From assembly GCA_027016965.1 (NCBI GenBank), contig JALURI010000192.1, positions 1-9,441 of the forward strand: a stretch of DNA of 9,441 nucleotides, written 5' to 3'. The translations under genes and the position numbers were made by a program. The DNA is from Geoglobus sp. GTDB lineage: Archaea; Halobacteriota; Archaeoglobi; Archaeoglobales; Archaeoglobaceae. The notes under the pieces were generated by a model. The model made no database searches, was not told the DNA's origin, and saw nothing but the letters and a program-made list of their open reading frames with translations. Positions 1 to 6,990 of this stretch are shown piece by piece (the first letter of the stretch is position 1; every line of letters begins with the position of its first letter).

Positions 1-323
1 TTTTTATGTTCCTCAGTGCTGATAACACCCCAGTCCTTCAGAATGTCAATTTTTGATAGAATAATCTGCCTTTCCCTTCTCAGATATTCCTCAATAACCC
101 TCTTACCCCTATCTGAAAGAGAATAGATTTTTCTCTTGCCAGCTCTGTCCATTTCAAGAAATCCGGCATTCAAAAGTTCATGAAGTATCGGGTAAACAGA
201 GCCCGGAGAAGGTCTTTTTGCAGTTTTTCTGCCTATTCTGTCCATCAGCTCCTGCCCACTGAGGTTTTTCTTCTCAAGCTCCTTCAAGATCAAAATTTTC
301 AGGATCCCCTTCAAATGTTCCAC
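1..323 (-). CDS. PadR-family winged-helix transcriptional regulator (3' end beyond window)
   Basis: I translated this from the minus strand: 107 codons from a GTG at 323-321, open to the window edge, so the C-terminus is missing. The protein starts MEHLKGILKILILKEL and carries the PadR hallmark RPSPGSVYPILHELLNAGFL at about residues 37-56, the recognition helix and start of the wing, followed by the wing strands KRKIYSLSDRGKRVI (about 64-78). Established family role: dimeric DNA-binding repressors, often of phenolic-acid, efflux or catabolic genes, with a C-terminal helix for dimerisation that begins here. No SD precedes the GTG, but a TATA-like box is centred about 26 nt upstream, so the mRNA is probably leaderless. 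It lies just downstream of gctB with a perfect palindrome between them, which suggests autoregulation and control of the neighbouring genes. The family call is firm. The effector and targets are inference. Confidence 0.9.
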   Translation of the reverse strand, partial: MEHLKGILKILILKELEKKNLSGQELMDRIGRKTAKRPSPGSVYPILHELLNAGFLEMDRAGKRKIYSLSDRGKRVIEEYLRRERQIILSKIDILKDWGVISTEEHK

Positions 324-344
324 AGGTAAAAAGATGGGGAAAGG

Positions 345-358
345 TATAAAAATATATC
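345..358 (-). promoter_or_regulatory. Archaeal TATA/BRE promoter of the PadR-family gene
   Basis: Read on the minus strand, TTTTTATA (352-345) is centred about 26 nt before the GTG start at 323, the usual archaeal TATA-to-start distance for a leaderless transcript. The BRE position just upstream falls inside the palindrome at 352-372, so a protein bound there would block TBP/TFB. There is no SD before the GTG, consistent with leaderless initiation. Confidence 0.5.
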
Positions 359-372
359 GGATTCCGATATAT
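352..372. promoter_or_regulatory. Perfect 10-bp inverted repeat: candidate PadR operator and gctB terminator hairpin
   Basis: The left arm ATATATCGGA (352-361) and right arm TCCGATATAT (363-372) are exact reverse complements around a single T at 362. The repeat begins at the last base of the gctB stop codon and abuts the TATA box of the regulator gene, the classic place for an autoregulatory operator. As RNA from the minus strand it would form a 9-bp stem with an AAU loop followed by four U residues, so it could also help end gctAB transcripts. The arms do not match the ATGT-N8-ACAT operator commonly described for bacterial PadR proteins, so the assignment rests on symmetry and position. Confidence 0.65.
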
Positions 373-1145
373 CATTTCTTTATCACGAGACCGAATGGGT
401 CTATCTCGTCTCTCAGAACTCTTAACTCTTCCTCTGTGGGTGGCTCAAGAATCTGAATGTCATCAGCAATTACCGGTTCGAAGCCCATGTTTTTCACAAC
501 ATTCTCAACGCTCAGCCCCTCTCTGACTGCGATGAGTCTCATGACCTTGCTCTCTTCATCAAAATCGAACATGGCCTTGGACGTAATCACCCTCCACGGG
601 CCGGTATCTTTCGGAAGACCGTACTCTTCTCTTGTTTTTCCGTCTATGATGTGTCCTGGAGAGGTTATAAAATCACATCTTTCCACGAATCTTCTTTTCT
701 CGTGGTTCATGACAATTACTGTTTTCCAGCAGTAACTTGCCACCTCATTTCCACCACCACTCCCCGGAAACCTGACTCTGGGCTGTTCATAGTTATCTCC
801 AATCATTGTTGAGTTTATGTTGCCATACTTGTCTATCTGGGCTGCACCAAGCATTCCGTAGTCTATGTAGCCAGCCTGGGCGTAACTGAAAGCGAGACCC
901 ATACTGCACCACTGCAAACTCCTGTATGTGTTCTGTGGACCACCCATCGTCCCCCTCAGAAACGGGGTCCTGCTTCTTGGACCTATAGCTCCGAATTCAA
1001 AAACCTGGGTTATGTTTGGGGTGTAAAGCCTTTCTGCCAGCATCGCAACTACCTGTGGCATTCCCCACCCTACAAATACGGTCTTATTGTCTTCAAGCAG
1101 TCTTGCAGCATGACATATTGTGAACTCAACGTCTGTATAGCTCAT
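372..1145 (-). CDS. gctB: Glutaconate-type CoA-transferase, subunit B
   Basis: This is a 257-residue class I CoA-transferase subunit, close in length to glutaconate CoA-transferase subunit B. Recalled alignment with the Acidaminococcus enzyme places Glu50 (in QVFEFGAIGP) on its catalytic Glu54, which forms the glutamyl-CoA intermediate. Other shared blocks are AQIDKYGNINSTMIGD (about 102-117), the glycine loop RFPGSGGGNEVAS (about 125-137) and NHEKRRF (about 147-153). The ATG overlaps the gctA stop as ATGA, and GGAGGG lies 7 nt upstream, so the two subunits are translationally coupled. Role: moves CoA between acyl-CoA and a free acid (glutaconate, glutarate or a related dicarboxylate in characterised members) in the cytoplasm. 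Related IpdB-type proteins are ring-opening hydrolases in steroid breakdown, but the retained Glu favours a true transferase. The substrate here is unproven. Confidence 0.87.
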   Translation of the reverse strand: MSYTDVEFTICHAARLLEDNKTVFVGWGMPQVVAMLAERLYTPNITQVFEFGAIGPRSRTPFLRGTMGGPQNTYRSLQWCSMGLAFSYAQAGYIDYGMLGAAQIDKYGNINSTMIGDNYEQPRVRFPGSGGGNEVASYCWKTVIVMNHEKRRFVERCDFITSPGHIIDGKTREEYGLPKDTGPWRVITSKAMFDFDEESKVMRLIAVREGLSVENVVKNMGFEPVIADDIQILEPPTEEELRVLRDEIDPFGLVIKK

Positions 1146-2110
1146 CTGTATCCCTCCAGAATCTGGGCTTTCTTAACGAGTTCTCTTAGCTTCCTCATTC
1201 CAACCCTCTTCTCCAGAAACTCGTCATGGCCATCAACGCTGTATATGTACTCTTCGAGATATTTCTGCATGTCCTCTTCCTCTCTTATAGATGAAAGCAT
1301 CAGATAGTGTTCCGCGTCCATCTCATAGTATCCCTGCGTACCTCCTGGGTAGGCACCAAAAGGAGCATGCACCACTGCATCAACAAGATAGTACGGAATA
1401 ATTGTCATGTTTGGTTCCTTTCTGAACTCTGCTGTCTCCACAATCCTCTCAGCAGAGATTATTACTTTCCTGGAAGCCATTGCAGTTTCAAGAGTGGCAA
1501 CAGTTGGGCCATAAACTCTTGCATTTCCGTAAACGTCTGCCTCATGGACATGTATTATGGCAACATCTGGATTTAAGGCAGGCATAAGGGCAACAGGCTT
1601 CTCTGTAAACGGATCTTTCACTGTTGTAGCACCTGATTTTCTGAAAGTATCTGTGCCAAGAAGATCTCTTGCAGGAATGAAAGGAATACCCATTGCTCCT
1701 GCAATCAGCCTGTACGTTATGCTACCGTTGCTCCAGTCGTAAACCTTCACCTCCCCGTTCTGGACCTTCTTAGCTATGTATGGTCCAAAGCCAAGAAAAC
1801 CCACATCTATCCTGTCGACACATCTGGCTCCGGCAAGCAGAACGCTCTCAAGCAATGTGAACTTTGCACATATCCAGAGATGTCTTTTCCTCTGTCTTAT
1901 TATTTCCCTGATCAGGCTCTGCGGTCCTCTTGTGAGGCTTGAGAAGTCATAGGCTAAATAATCGCCATTGTCCACGAACTTCTTCACAGCCTCGTTCTCG
2001 TCCATCAGCTTATCCTCCCAGTTTCTATTTTTTCTGTCTCTAACATATTCTCTGAAGTCGTCAGGATCGATGAAGTGAAATTCCGCATCGCCTTTTTCAA
2101 TAACCTCCAT
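1142..2110 (-). CDS. gctA: Glutaconate-type CoA-transferase, subunit A
   Basis: This 322-residue protein resembles GctA of the class I CoA-transferases. Recognisable stretches are VDRIDVGFLGFGPYIAKKV (the Rossmann-like CoA-binding core), LNPDVAIIHVHEADVYGNARVYGP, the acidic/histidine AEHYLML block after DAVVHAPFGAYPGG, and a C-terminal DGHDEFLEKRVG matching the DHDEYLNKLG of the Acidaminococcus protein. It pairs with gctB in an A2B2-type enzyme. I place the start at the ATG at 2110 because AGGGAGGT (2125-2118) sits 7 nt before it. An in-frame TTG at 2143 would add 11 residues but has no SD. The N-terminal 60 residues (DPDDFREYVRDRKNRNWEDKL) form a charged extension compared with bacterial GctA. 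It is the first gene after a promoter-like region and follows livM by about 170 bp. Confidence 0.86.
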   Translation of the reverse strand: MEVIEKGDAEFHFIDPDDFREYVRDRKNRNWEDKLMDENEAVKKFVDNGDYLAYDFSSLTRGPQSLIREIIRQRKRHLWICAKFTLLESVLLAGARCVDRIDVGFLGFGPYIAKKVQNGEVKVYDWSNGSITYRLIAGAMGIPFIPARDLLGTDTFRKSGATTVKDPFTEKPVALMPALNPDVAIIHVHEADVYGNARVYGPTVATLETAMASRKVIISAERIVETAEFRKEPNMTIIPYYLVDAVVHAPFGAYPGGTQGYYEMDAEHYLMLSSIREEEDMQKYLEEYIYSVDGHDEFLEKRVGMRKLRELVKKAQILEGYR

Positions 2111-2117
2111 TTGCAAA

Positions 2118-2125
2118 ACCTCCCT
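2118..2125 (-). promoter_or_regulatory. Shine-Dalgarno site fixing the gctA start
   Basis: AGGGAGGT on the minus strand lies 7 nt before the ATG at 2110 and complements the archaeal 16S rRNA 3' end. It favours this ATG over the upstream TTG at 2143. Confidence 0.7.
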
Positions 2126-2158
2126 GACTGTTTGATAGAGCAAATTTGGAAAATCAGG

Positions 2159-2208
2159 ATTTAACGTTATCGGAAACTACAGACAAATTTACTATGACTA
2201 TAAACGTT
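2159..2208 (-). promoter_or_regulatory. Promoter region of gctAB with two TATA-like boxes, each abutting AACGTT
   Basis: On the minus strand, AACGTT at 2208-2203 runs into TTTATAG (2204-2198), and a second AACGTT at 2168-2163 runs into TTAAAT (2164-2159), exactly 40 bp apart. The second box would place the start near 2135 and give a leader of about 25 nt carrying the SD. The first, closer to the TATA consensus, would give a leader of about 65 nt. Either or both could be used, and the choice cannot be made from sequence alone. TTCCGATA, matching half of the palindrome at 352-372, sits just upstream of the second box. Confidence 0.4.
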
Positions 2209-2267
2209 CTCTTATCTGTTTTCTTTTTTAACCATCACAGGAATACTATAAACTCCTATTAACTAGA

Positions 2268-2277
2268 TTAAAAAAAT
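2268..2277 (-). terminator. Poly-T terminator after livM
   Basis: Directly after the livM stop, the minus strand runs AATTTTTTTAATC, with seven consecutive T residues at 2276-2270. Archaeal RNA polymerase commonly terminates at such oligo-T tracts without a hairpin. A weak imperfect hairpin (AGGA...TCCT, about 2240-2258) lies just beyond. This would separate the transporter operon from gctAB. Confidence 0.5.
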
Positions 2278-3324
2278 TTAGTAAGAAAATGGCCATAAAT
2301 CAAAGTACCGCTTTACTTTCCGTAAAAGATTTGCTAAACCCTCCGGTTCAAGAATCAGTATTGCGGCAATTATGATACCGTAAAATATTGCTCTCAATCC
2401 GAATGCCGATGCTCCAAGCCATGGCATGTATGGTGTAAGAACCGTGACGAGTTCTGTTGTTACCTGAGTGACCACTATGATCATTACTGAACCAAGCACC
2501 GAACCCCATACATAGCTTCCAAGCCCTCCGACTATGACTCCAACTCCAAGCAGTTCCCATGACATCAGAAATGGAAAGTGTTCTGGCGTAACGAGTCCGA
2601 GCATGTAGCTCCACATTGAACCTGCAACTCCGGCATAAAAGCCTGAAATTGCAAATGCAATCGCCTTGAACTTCAGAAGGTTAACCCCCTGGATCTGTGC
2701 GGCATAGTCCTTCTCACCCATCATAACCAGTGCTTTTCCCAAGGGCGTTCTGCCTATGTGAGCTATCATGTAAGCCATTATTGCTGTAATGATCAGGTAG
2801 AGATAGTATTGGTCGATGGTCCCAAGCTGATATCCCATTATCGCAAGTGGAGCTGTATAAACAGCGCTTCCAGGAATATCTCTTGTAATGTAGTTGAGAA
2901 CCCATTCTATTATGAACTGGGCTGCAGTAGTCGAGAACAGCAGGTAAAAGACCTTTATTCTGAGGGACGGAAGTCCAAAGAAAACTGAAACTAAGGCTGC
3001 CATCAGTCCTGCTACAGGCATTGTTATGAAAAAGGGTACCTGATGGGAGATGAATCCTGTTGTAAACGCTCCTATTCCCATAAGAGCTGCATGCATGACT
3101 GAAAAGAGATGTGCCTGCGTTAACAGATTCAGTCCCATTATGGTTATGCTGAATATTACAATCAGAAGTATGGCATTCAGGTAATATTCTGGAGCTGTGA
3201 ATGGAAGGATCAGCAGAATGAGGATAAATATTCCCATTGCCCAGTAATGGAAAGGTTTTTCAAAGAAGGACATGTCTGCCTTGTAGCTTTCTTTTACAAC
3301 ACCGCATGGTCTTGAAGTTGCCAT
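2278..3324 (-). CDS. livM: HAAT-family ABC transporter permease, LivM type
   Basis: A 348-residue integral membrane protein with about nine to ten hydrophobic segments from residue 27 onward. The cytoplasmic coupling (EAA) loop at about 203-234 (GEKDYAAQIQGVNLLKFKAIAFAISGFYAGVAG) contacts the ATPases, and GGLGSYVWGSVLGS (267-279) is a family signature. Role: with LivH it forms the translocation pore of a branched-chain-amino-acid-type importer. The N-terminus RPCGVVKESYKADM, before the first membrane span, resembles LivM proteins I recall from operons that also encode an acyl-CoA ligase. Oddities: the usual GxxGQxSLGHAAF stretch reads QAHLFSVMHAAL (70-81), and the usual RxKGxYL reads RIKVFYL (122-128), so conserved glycines are lost at both places. 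AAGGAGGT lies just before the ATG, 24 nt after livH. It is the last gene of the operon. Confidence 0.9.
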   Translation of the reverse strand: MATSRPCGVVKESYKADMSFFEKPFHYWAMGIFILILLILPFTAPEYYLNAILLIVIFSITIMGLNLLTQAHLFSVMHAALMGIGAFTTGFISHQVPFFITMPVAGLMAALVSVFFGLPSLRIKVFYLLFSTTAAQFIIEWVLNYITRDIPGSAVYTAPLAIMGYQLGTIDQYYLYLIITAIMAYMIAHIGRTPLGKALVMMGEKDYAAQIQGVNLLKFKAIAFAISGFYAGVAGSMWSYMLGLVTPEHFPFLMSWELLGVGVIVGGLGSYVWGSVLGSVMIIVVTQVTTELVTVLTPYMPWLGASAFGLRAIFYGIIIAAILILEPEGLANLLRKVKRYFDLWPFSY

Positions 3325-3348
3325 ATTCTAACCTCCTTTTTCCATTTT

Positions 3349-4254
3349 TTACACCCTTTCAATTCTCACAGTACCGAAAAGACCGTAAGGCTTCACCAGC
3401 AGAACAATCAGAAGAACGATGTATGGAATGATGTCTCTGATTCCGGGAATGTAGGCGTTCAGTATGGTCCCAACTGTGTGTTCTATCAGGCCAAGAAGAA
3501 GCCCGCCAAGCATTGCTCCGCCAGGACTGTCGAGTCCTCCAATCAGTGCTGCAGGCAGAGCTCTTGCAAGTCCTAAGTACGAGACAATTACCGTAATTCC
3601 ATTTATTGCTCCCAGCACAAGTCCTGCAAGAAAGGCAGCAACGTATGCAATCATCCATGTGTAGATGTAGATTTTCTTAATGCTTATTCCATGGGTTGCA
3701 GCAGCTTCAGGATCAAGGGAAACTGCTCTCATGGCAAATCCGAATAATGTTTTCCTGAAGAGATACAGGAAAGAGCCGAATATAAGGATCGCTCCAGCAA
3801 TGCTCCACATATAGACATATGGTATCTCTATGGGTCCTATTGCCATTGGAATTGGTGGGAAGACTTCATGTTGTCCAGGGAAAACTCTCAGGACTGTTCC
3901 CCATTTTACAATTGTTGCACCTCTGAGGATCATTCCGAGCGCAACTGTCATCATGATTAGCGACAGAATTGACTGCCCGTAGAGGGGCCTCATCAGAAAT
4001 CTCTCAGTTCCAACTGCAATAAAAAGTCCAAATATCGATGCAAGAATCAGTCCAAGTATGAGATTGACGACAGGATTCTGAACCAACCCAAACCCTGAGA
4101 ATGCAAATATCAGATACGCCCCAAGCAGAACCATATCTCCGACAGCAATGTTCACTATCTTGCCAACCCTGTAAATCAGTACAAAAGATAGTGCCATAAC
4201 GCCGTAAATTGTGCCCGCTGCAAGACCCATAATTATCATTTCAAACAGTACCAT
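3349..4254 (-). CDS. livH: HAAT-family ABC transporter permease, LivH type
   Basis: About 301 residues, almost entirely hydrophobic, with about eight membrane segments. LivH features are GLAAGTIYGVMALSFVLIYR at the N-terminus, the GAY motif near residue 46, ERFLMRPLYG near 85-94, the coupling loop SLDPEAAATHGISIKKIYIYTW (about 179-200) and GGLDSPGGAMLGGLLLGLIE (about 239-258). The family-typical NFAHGE reads NIAVGD here. It pairs with LivM to form the pore. The ATG at 4254 overlaps the ligase stop as TGATG, with AAGGAGGG 8 nt upstream. A GTG one codon earlier (4257) is also possible. The direct overlap means its translation is coupled to that of the acyl-CoA synthetase, tying the pore to the activating enzyme. 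Confidence 0.91.
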   Translation of the reverse strand: MVLFEMIIMGLAAGTIYGVMALSFVLIYRVGKIVNIAVGDMVLLGAYLIFAFSGFGLVQNPVVNLILGLILASIFGLFIAVGTERFLMRPLYGQSILSLIMMTVALGMILRGATIVKWGTVLRVFPGQHEVFPPIPMAIGPIEIPYVYMWSIAGAILIFGSFLYLFRKTLFGFAMRAVSLDPEAAATHGISIKKIYIYTWMIAYVAAFLAGLVLGAINGITVIVSYLGLARALPAALIGGLDSPGGAMLGGLLLGLIEHTVGTILNAYIPGIRDIIPYIVLLIVLLVKPYGLFGTVRIERV

Positions 4255-6248
4255 CACTCAACCCTCCTTATCTTCATTTTAACTCTAACCTGATCTCTCG
4301 TCCCATCTTCATACTTTATCTCTCCAACAAAGTCAATCTCCTCAGCATCAGTGTAGAGAGCTTCGATAACCTCTCTGTATCTCTCCCTTATGAGACTCCT
4401 TCTCAGTTTTCTTGTTCTTGTCATCTCCTCGTCATCCGGGTCAAATTCCTTATACAGAGAAATGAATTTCCTTATTTTCATTGATTCCTGGAGATTTTTG
4501 TTTACCTCCCTGACAACATTCTCCAGAAGATCATAGACTTCGGGTTTCTGAGACAGGTCCATATATCCTGTGAACGGGATGTTATTGTCCTCAGCCCATT
4601 TTGCAACATTTTCGAAGTGTATATTCAGAATTGTAGTAACATATGGTCTTCCATTGTCCAGGATCATAGCCTCTCTGATGTAGGGACTGAATTTCAGCCT
4701 GTTTTCCAGATGCTGTGGTGAAACAAGTGTTCCATCCTGCAAAGTGATGACATCAGCAAGCCTGTCAACAACAACCAGATGTTCCTTTGCATCAACCATA
4801 CCCATATCTCCTGAGTAGAGCCATCCATTAACAACATCATCCTCATATGACCTGTCATAGTATCCGAGCATGACGGCAGGGCTTTTGGAGATGATCTCTC
4901 CATTTTTTGTTATTGCAATTACAGTTCTCGGCAAAGGCTTTCCACTTGTCCAGGGGTCAACATCTCCATCTCTGTGCAGACAGGATATTCCGGAGATCTC
5001 TGTTTGACCATAAATCTGCTTCATATTAACACCCATAGCCCTTAGCATCCTGAAATCATCCACAGAAACCTGTGCACCACCGGTAAATGCATGTCTTATT
5101 CTCTTGAGCCCCAGTTTATCGAGAATTGCTCTGAACACAACATAATATGCGAGTTTTCTTGCAAAGTTCATATGGGCTGGTATTTGCTGACCTTTGAACT
5201 CCCTGTCAACACAGCTGTAACCAACTTTCATCGCCATGTTGTATATCTTTCTCTTTAGCTTTCCAGCATCGGCAATCTTCACCTGGACCTCTGCAAGCAT
5301 GTCTCTCCATATTCTCGGTGGTCCAAACATTATTGTCGGACCAATCTCCCTCAGATCGTTGTTGACCGTCTCGGGTTCTTCATAAAAATTGACCTTGAAT
5401 CCAGTTGTGAGACCGCACGAAAAGACCATCATCTGCTCTCCAATCCATGCCAGTGGAAGGAAAGAAAAGTAATCTTCTTCTATACTCATTGAAACAATTT
5501 TCTGTAAAGCCAGACCCATGAACATCATGTTCTCGTAGCTGAGCATAACGCATTTTGGCACACCTGTTGTGCCTGAAGATGTGGCAAAACACGCCACGTC
5601 ATTCTTATTCTGGGAGTTCAGATTTTCCTCGAAAAGTCCTGGTTCTTGTTTATCAAGCTCTTCACCAAGTTTCATCACCTCATCAACGCTTATGAGCGTT
5701 GGATTGCCTCTATATCTCCACATCCCTGTCCAATCTTTTACGATTATCTTGCTGATCTCAGGTAATTCATCAAGAATGCTGAGCACTTTGTCTGTCTGTT
5801 CCTGGTCCTCACAGTATATCCATCGTGAACCGCTGTTCTGGATTAGAGGCAAAAGCTGTTCAGCAAGATTGTCCTGATAAACACCAAATGGAATACCCTT
5901 TGCTGCCTCAGCTCCAAGATAGGTGTAGAGCCATTCCGGTCTGTTATCTCCAACAAGTGTGATTTTGTCGTCTTCTCGGAAACCAAGTGCAATGAGTCCA
6001 AGAGAGAACTTTTTCACATTTTCAAAATATTCTTTCCACGTTATTCTCTGCCATATTCCATGTTTTTTCTCTCTCAGGGCTGTTTTATCACCGATTTCCT
6101 TTGAATTTCTGAGCAAGAGCTTGGGAAAGGTATCGTAGGCAGAGGGTATTTCCACCTCAACGTCCTCTCCATAGATGTATGTCTCTATTTCTTCCGGAGC
6201 ACTGCCTAAGGCTTCTTTAACCCATAGAGGAAGATTTTCCAATTGCAT
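4254..6248 (-). CDS. AMP-forming acyl-CoA synthetase (long-chain/FAA1-like) embedded in the transporter operon
   Basis: 664 residues, full length for the COG1022-like long-chain acyl-CoA synthetase group of the ANL superfamily. Visible core motifs in order: phosphate-binding loop TSSGTTGVPK (223-232), IYGQTE (412-417), YSGDMG (478-483), hinge-region DRLADVI (495-501), and TRTRKLRR near 611-618, where Lys614 is the likely catalytic lysine. Role: an acid plus ATP and CoA gives acyl-CoA, AMP and pyrophosphate, in the cytoplasm. An extra acidic/basic tail follows residue 620. The gene lies between livG (1-bp gap) and livH (TGATG overlap), so it is co-translated with the transporter. This suggests it activates, and so traps, the imported acid. 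The third Lys/Gly position of the usual GTTGxPKG is Cys233. The substrate is unknown: fatty, branched-chain and aromatic acids are all possible. Confidence 0.88.
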   Translation of the reverse strand: MQLENLPLWVKEALGSAPEEIETYIYGEDVEVEIPSAYDTFPKLLLRNSKEIGDKTALREKKHGIWQRITWKEYFENVKKFSLGLIALGFREDDKITLVGDNRPEWLYTYLGAEAAKGIPFGVYQDNLAEQLLPLIQNSGSRWIYCEDQEQTDKVLSILDELPEISKIIVKDWTGMWRYRGNPTLISVDEVMKLGEELDKQEPGLFEENLNSQNKNDVACFATSSGTTGVPKCVMLSYENMMFMGLALQKIVSMSIEEDYFSFLPLAWIGEQMMVFSCGLTTGFKVNFYEEPETVNNDLREIGPTIMFGPPRIWRDMLAEVQVKIADAGKLKRKIYNMAMKVGYSCVDREFKGQQIPAHMNFARKLAYYVVFRAILDKLGLKRIRHAFTGGAQVSVDDFRMLRAMGVNMKQIYGQTEISGISCLHRDGDVDPWTSGKPLPRTVIAITKNGEIISKSPAVMLGYYDRSYEDDVVNGWLYSGDMGMVDAKEHLVVVDRLADVITLQDGTLVSPQHLENRLKFSPYIREAMILDNGRPYVTTILNIHFENVAKWAEDNNIPFTGYMDLSQKPEVYDLLENVVREVNKNLQESMKIRKFISLYKEFDPDDEEMTRTRKLRRSLIRERYREVIEALYTDAEEIDFVGEIKYEDGTRDQVRVKMKIRRVE

Positions 6249-6249
6249 G

Positions 6250-6990
6250 TCATTCCCCCAGATACGCCTTTATAACCTCAGGATTGTTAACAACCTCCTC
6301 AGGTGTGCCTTCTGCAATCTCAACACCTGCGTCCATAACCACAGCTCTATGAGCGATGTCATGAACAAGAGAGAGGTCATGTTCTACAAGAAGAATGCTT
6401 TTCTCATGAACCTCATTGAGCTCAAGAATGTATCTTGCCATATCTCTTTTTTCATCAATGCTCAGACCTGATGTCGGTTCATCGAGAAGAAGGGTCTCTG
6501 GATCCCACATGAGTACTCTTGCAAGCTCTATCCTCTTCCTGATACCCATCGGCAAACCATGTGCAGGATTGTTTCTGTATATCTCAAGCTCAACAAACTC
6601 TATCAGTTCCTCAGCCTTTTTTCTCGCCTCTATTGTAGATTTCAGGGTGATGAGTTTGGCCAGACTTTTCTGCTGGGTGATGTAGCCAACCATTATGTTA
6701 TCCACAACTGTACCGTGGAAAATATAGGGTGTTTGGAAAATCCTTCCTATTCCCTTTTCCGCCCTGAGATGTGGTGGTGTCTTGGTTACATCCTCTTCCC
6801 TGTAGATTATTGACCCTTTTTGCGGTTTGTAAAACCCGCATATACAGTTCAGCAAACTTGTTTTTCCACTGCCATTTGGTCCTACCAGTGCCAGTATCTC
6901 ACCTTCTCTCAGCTGGAGATTGACCCCATTCAGTGCAATAAGACCTCCAAAACTCAGATGAACATCTTTAACTTCCAGAACGTTTTTCAA
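6250..6990 (-). CDS. livG: HAAT-family ABC transporter ATPase, LivG type
   Basis: An ABC ATPase of about 246 residues. Numbered from the alternative GTG start, it has Walker A GPNGSGKT (40-47), Q-loop Gln89 (IFQT), Walker B TLLLDE (169-174) and H-loop His207 (LVEHD). The ABC signature is LPMGIRKRIELARVL (149-163) in place of LSGGQ. It works with LivF as the heterodimeric motor. Start choice: GAGGTG (7002-6997) sits 6 nt before a TTG at 6990 that overlaps the livF stop as TTGA. A GTG at 6999 would add three residues but lies inside that SD and overlaps livF by 13 nt, so TTG is preferred with moderate certainty. Only one base separates its stop from the acyl-CoA synthetase start. Confidence 0.9.
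   Translation of the reverse strand: MKNVLEVKDVHLSFGGLIALNGVNLQLREGEILALVGPNGSGKTSLLNCICGFYKPQKGSIIYREEDVTKTPPHLRAEKGIGRIFQTPYIFHGTVVDNIMVGYITQQKSLAKLITLKSTIEARKKAEELIEFVELEIYRNNPAHGLPMGIRKRIELARVLMWDPETLLLDEPTSGLSIDEKRDMARYILELNEVHEKSILLVEHDLSLVHDIAHRAVVMDAGVEIAEGTPEEVVNNPEVIKAYLGE

Noticed and set aside
457..735. Plus-strand open frame of 92 codons opposite gctB
   Set aside because: Serine/leucine-rich, no family resemblance, lies entirely antisense to a well-supported enzyme gene, and has no promoter or SD. It is a shadow frame.
2141..2143. TTG as the start of gctA
   Set aside because: No SD before it, while the ATG at 2110 has AGGGAGGT at ideal spacing.
2240..2258. Possible hairpin AGGA...TCCT after livM
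   Set aside because: Only four clean pairs before mismatches and wobble, and not directly followed by a T-run; the T7 tract at 2270-2276 is the better terminator signal.
5569..5877. Plus-strand open frame of 102 codons opposite the acyl-CoA synthetase
   Set aside because: Low-complexity Ser/Leu composition typical of an antisense frame of a conserved gene; the sense protein carries all expected ANL motifs.
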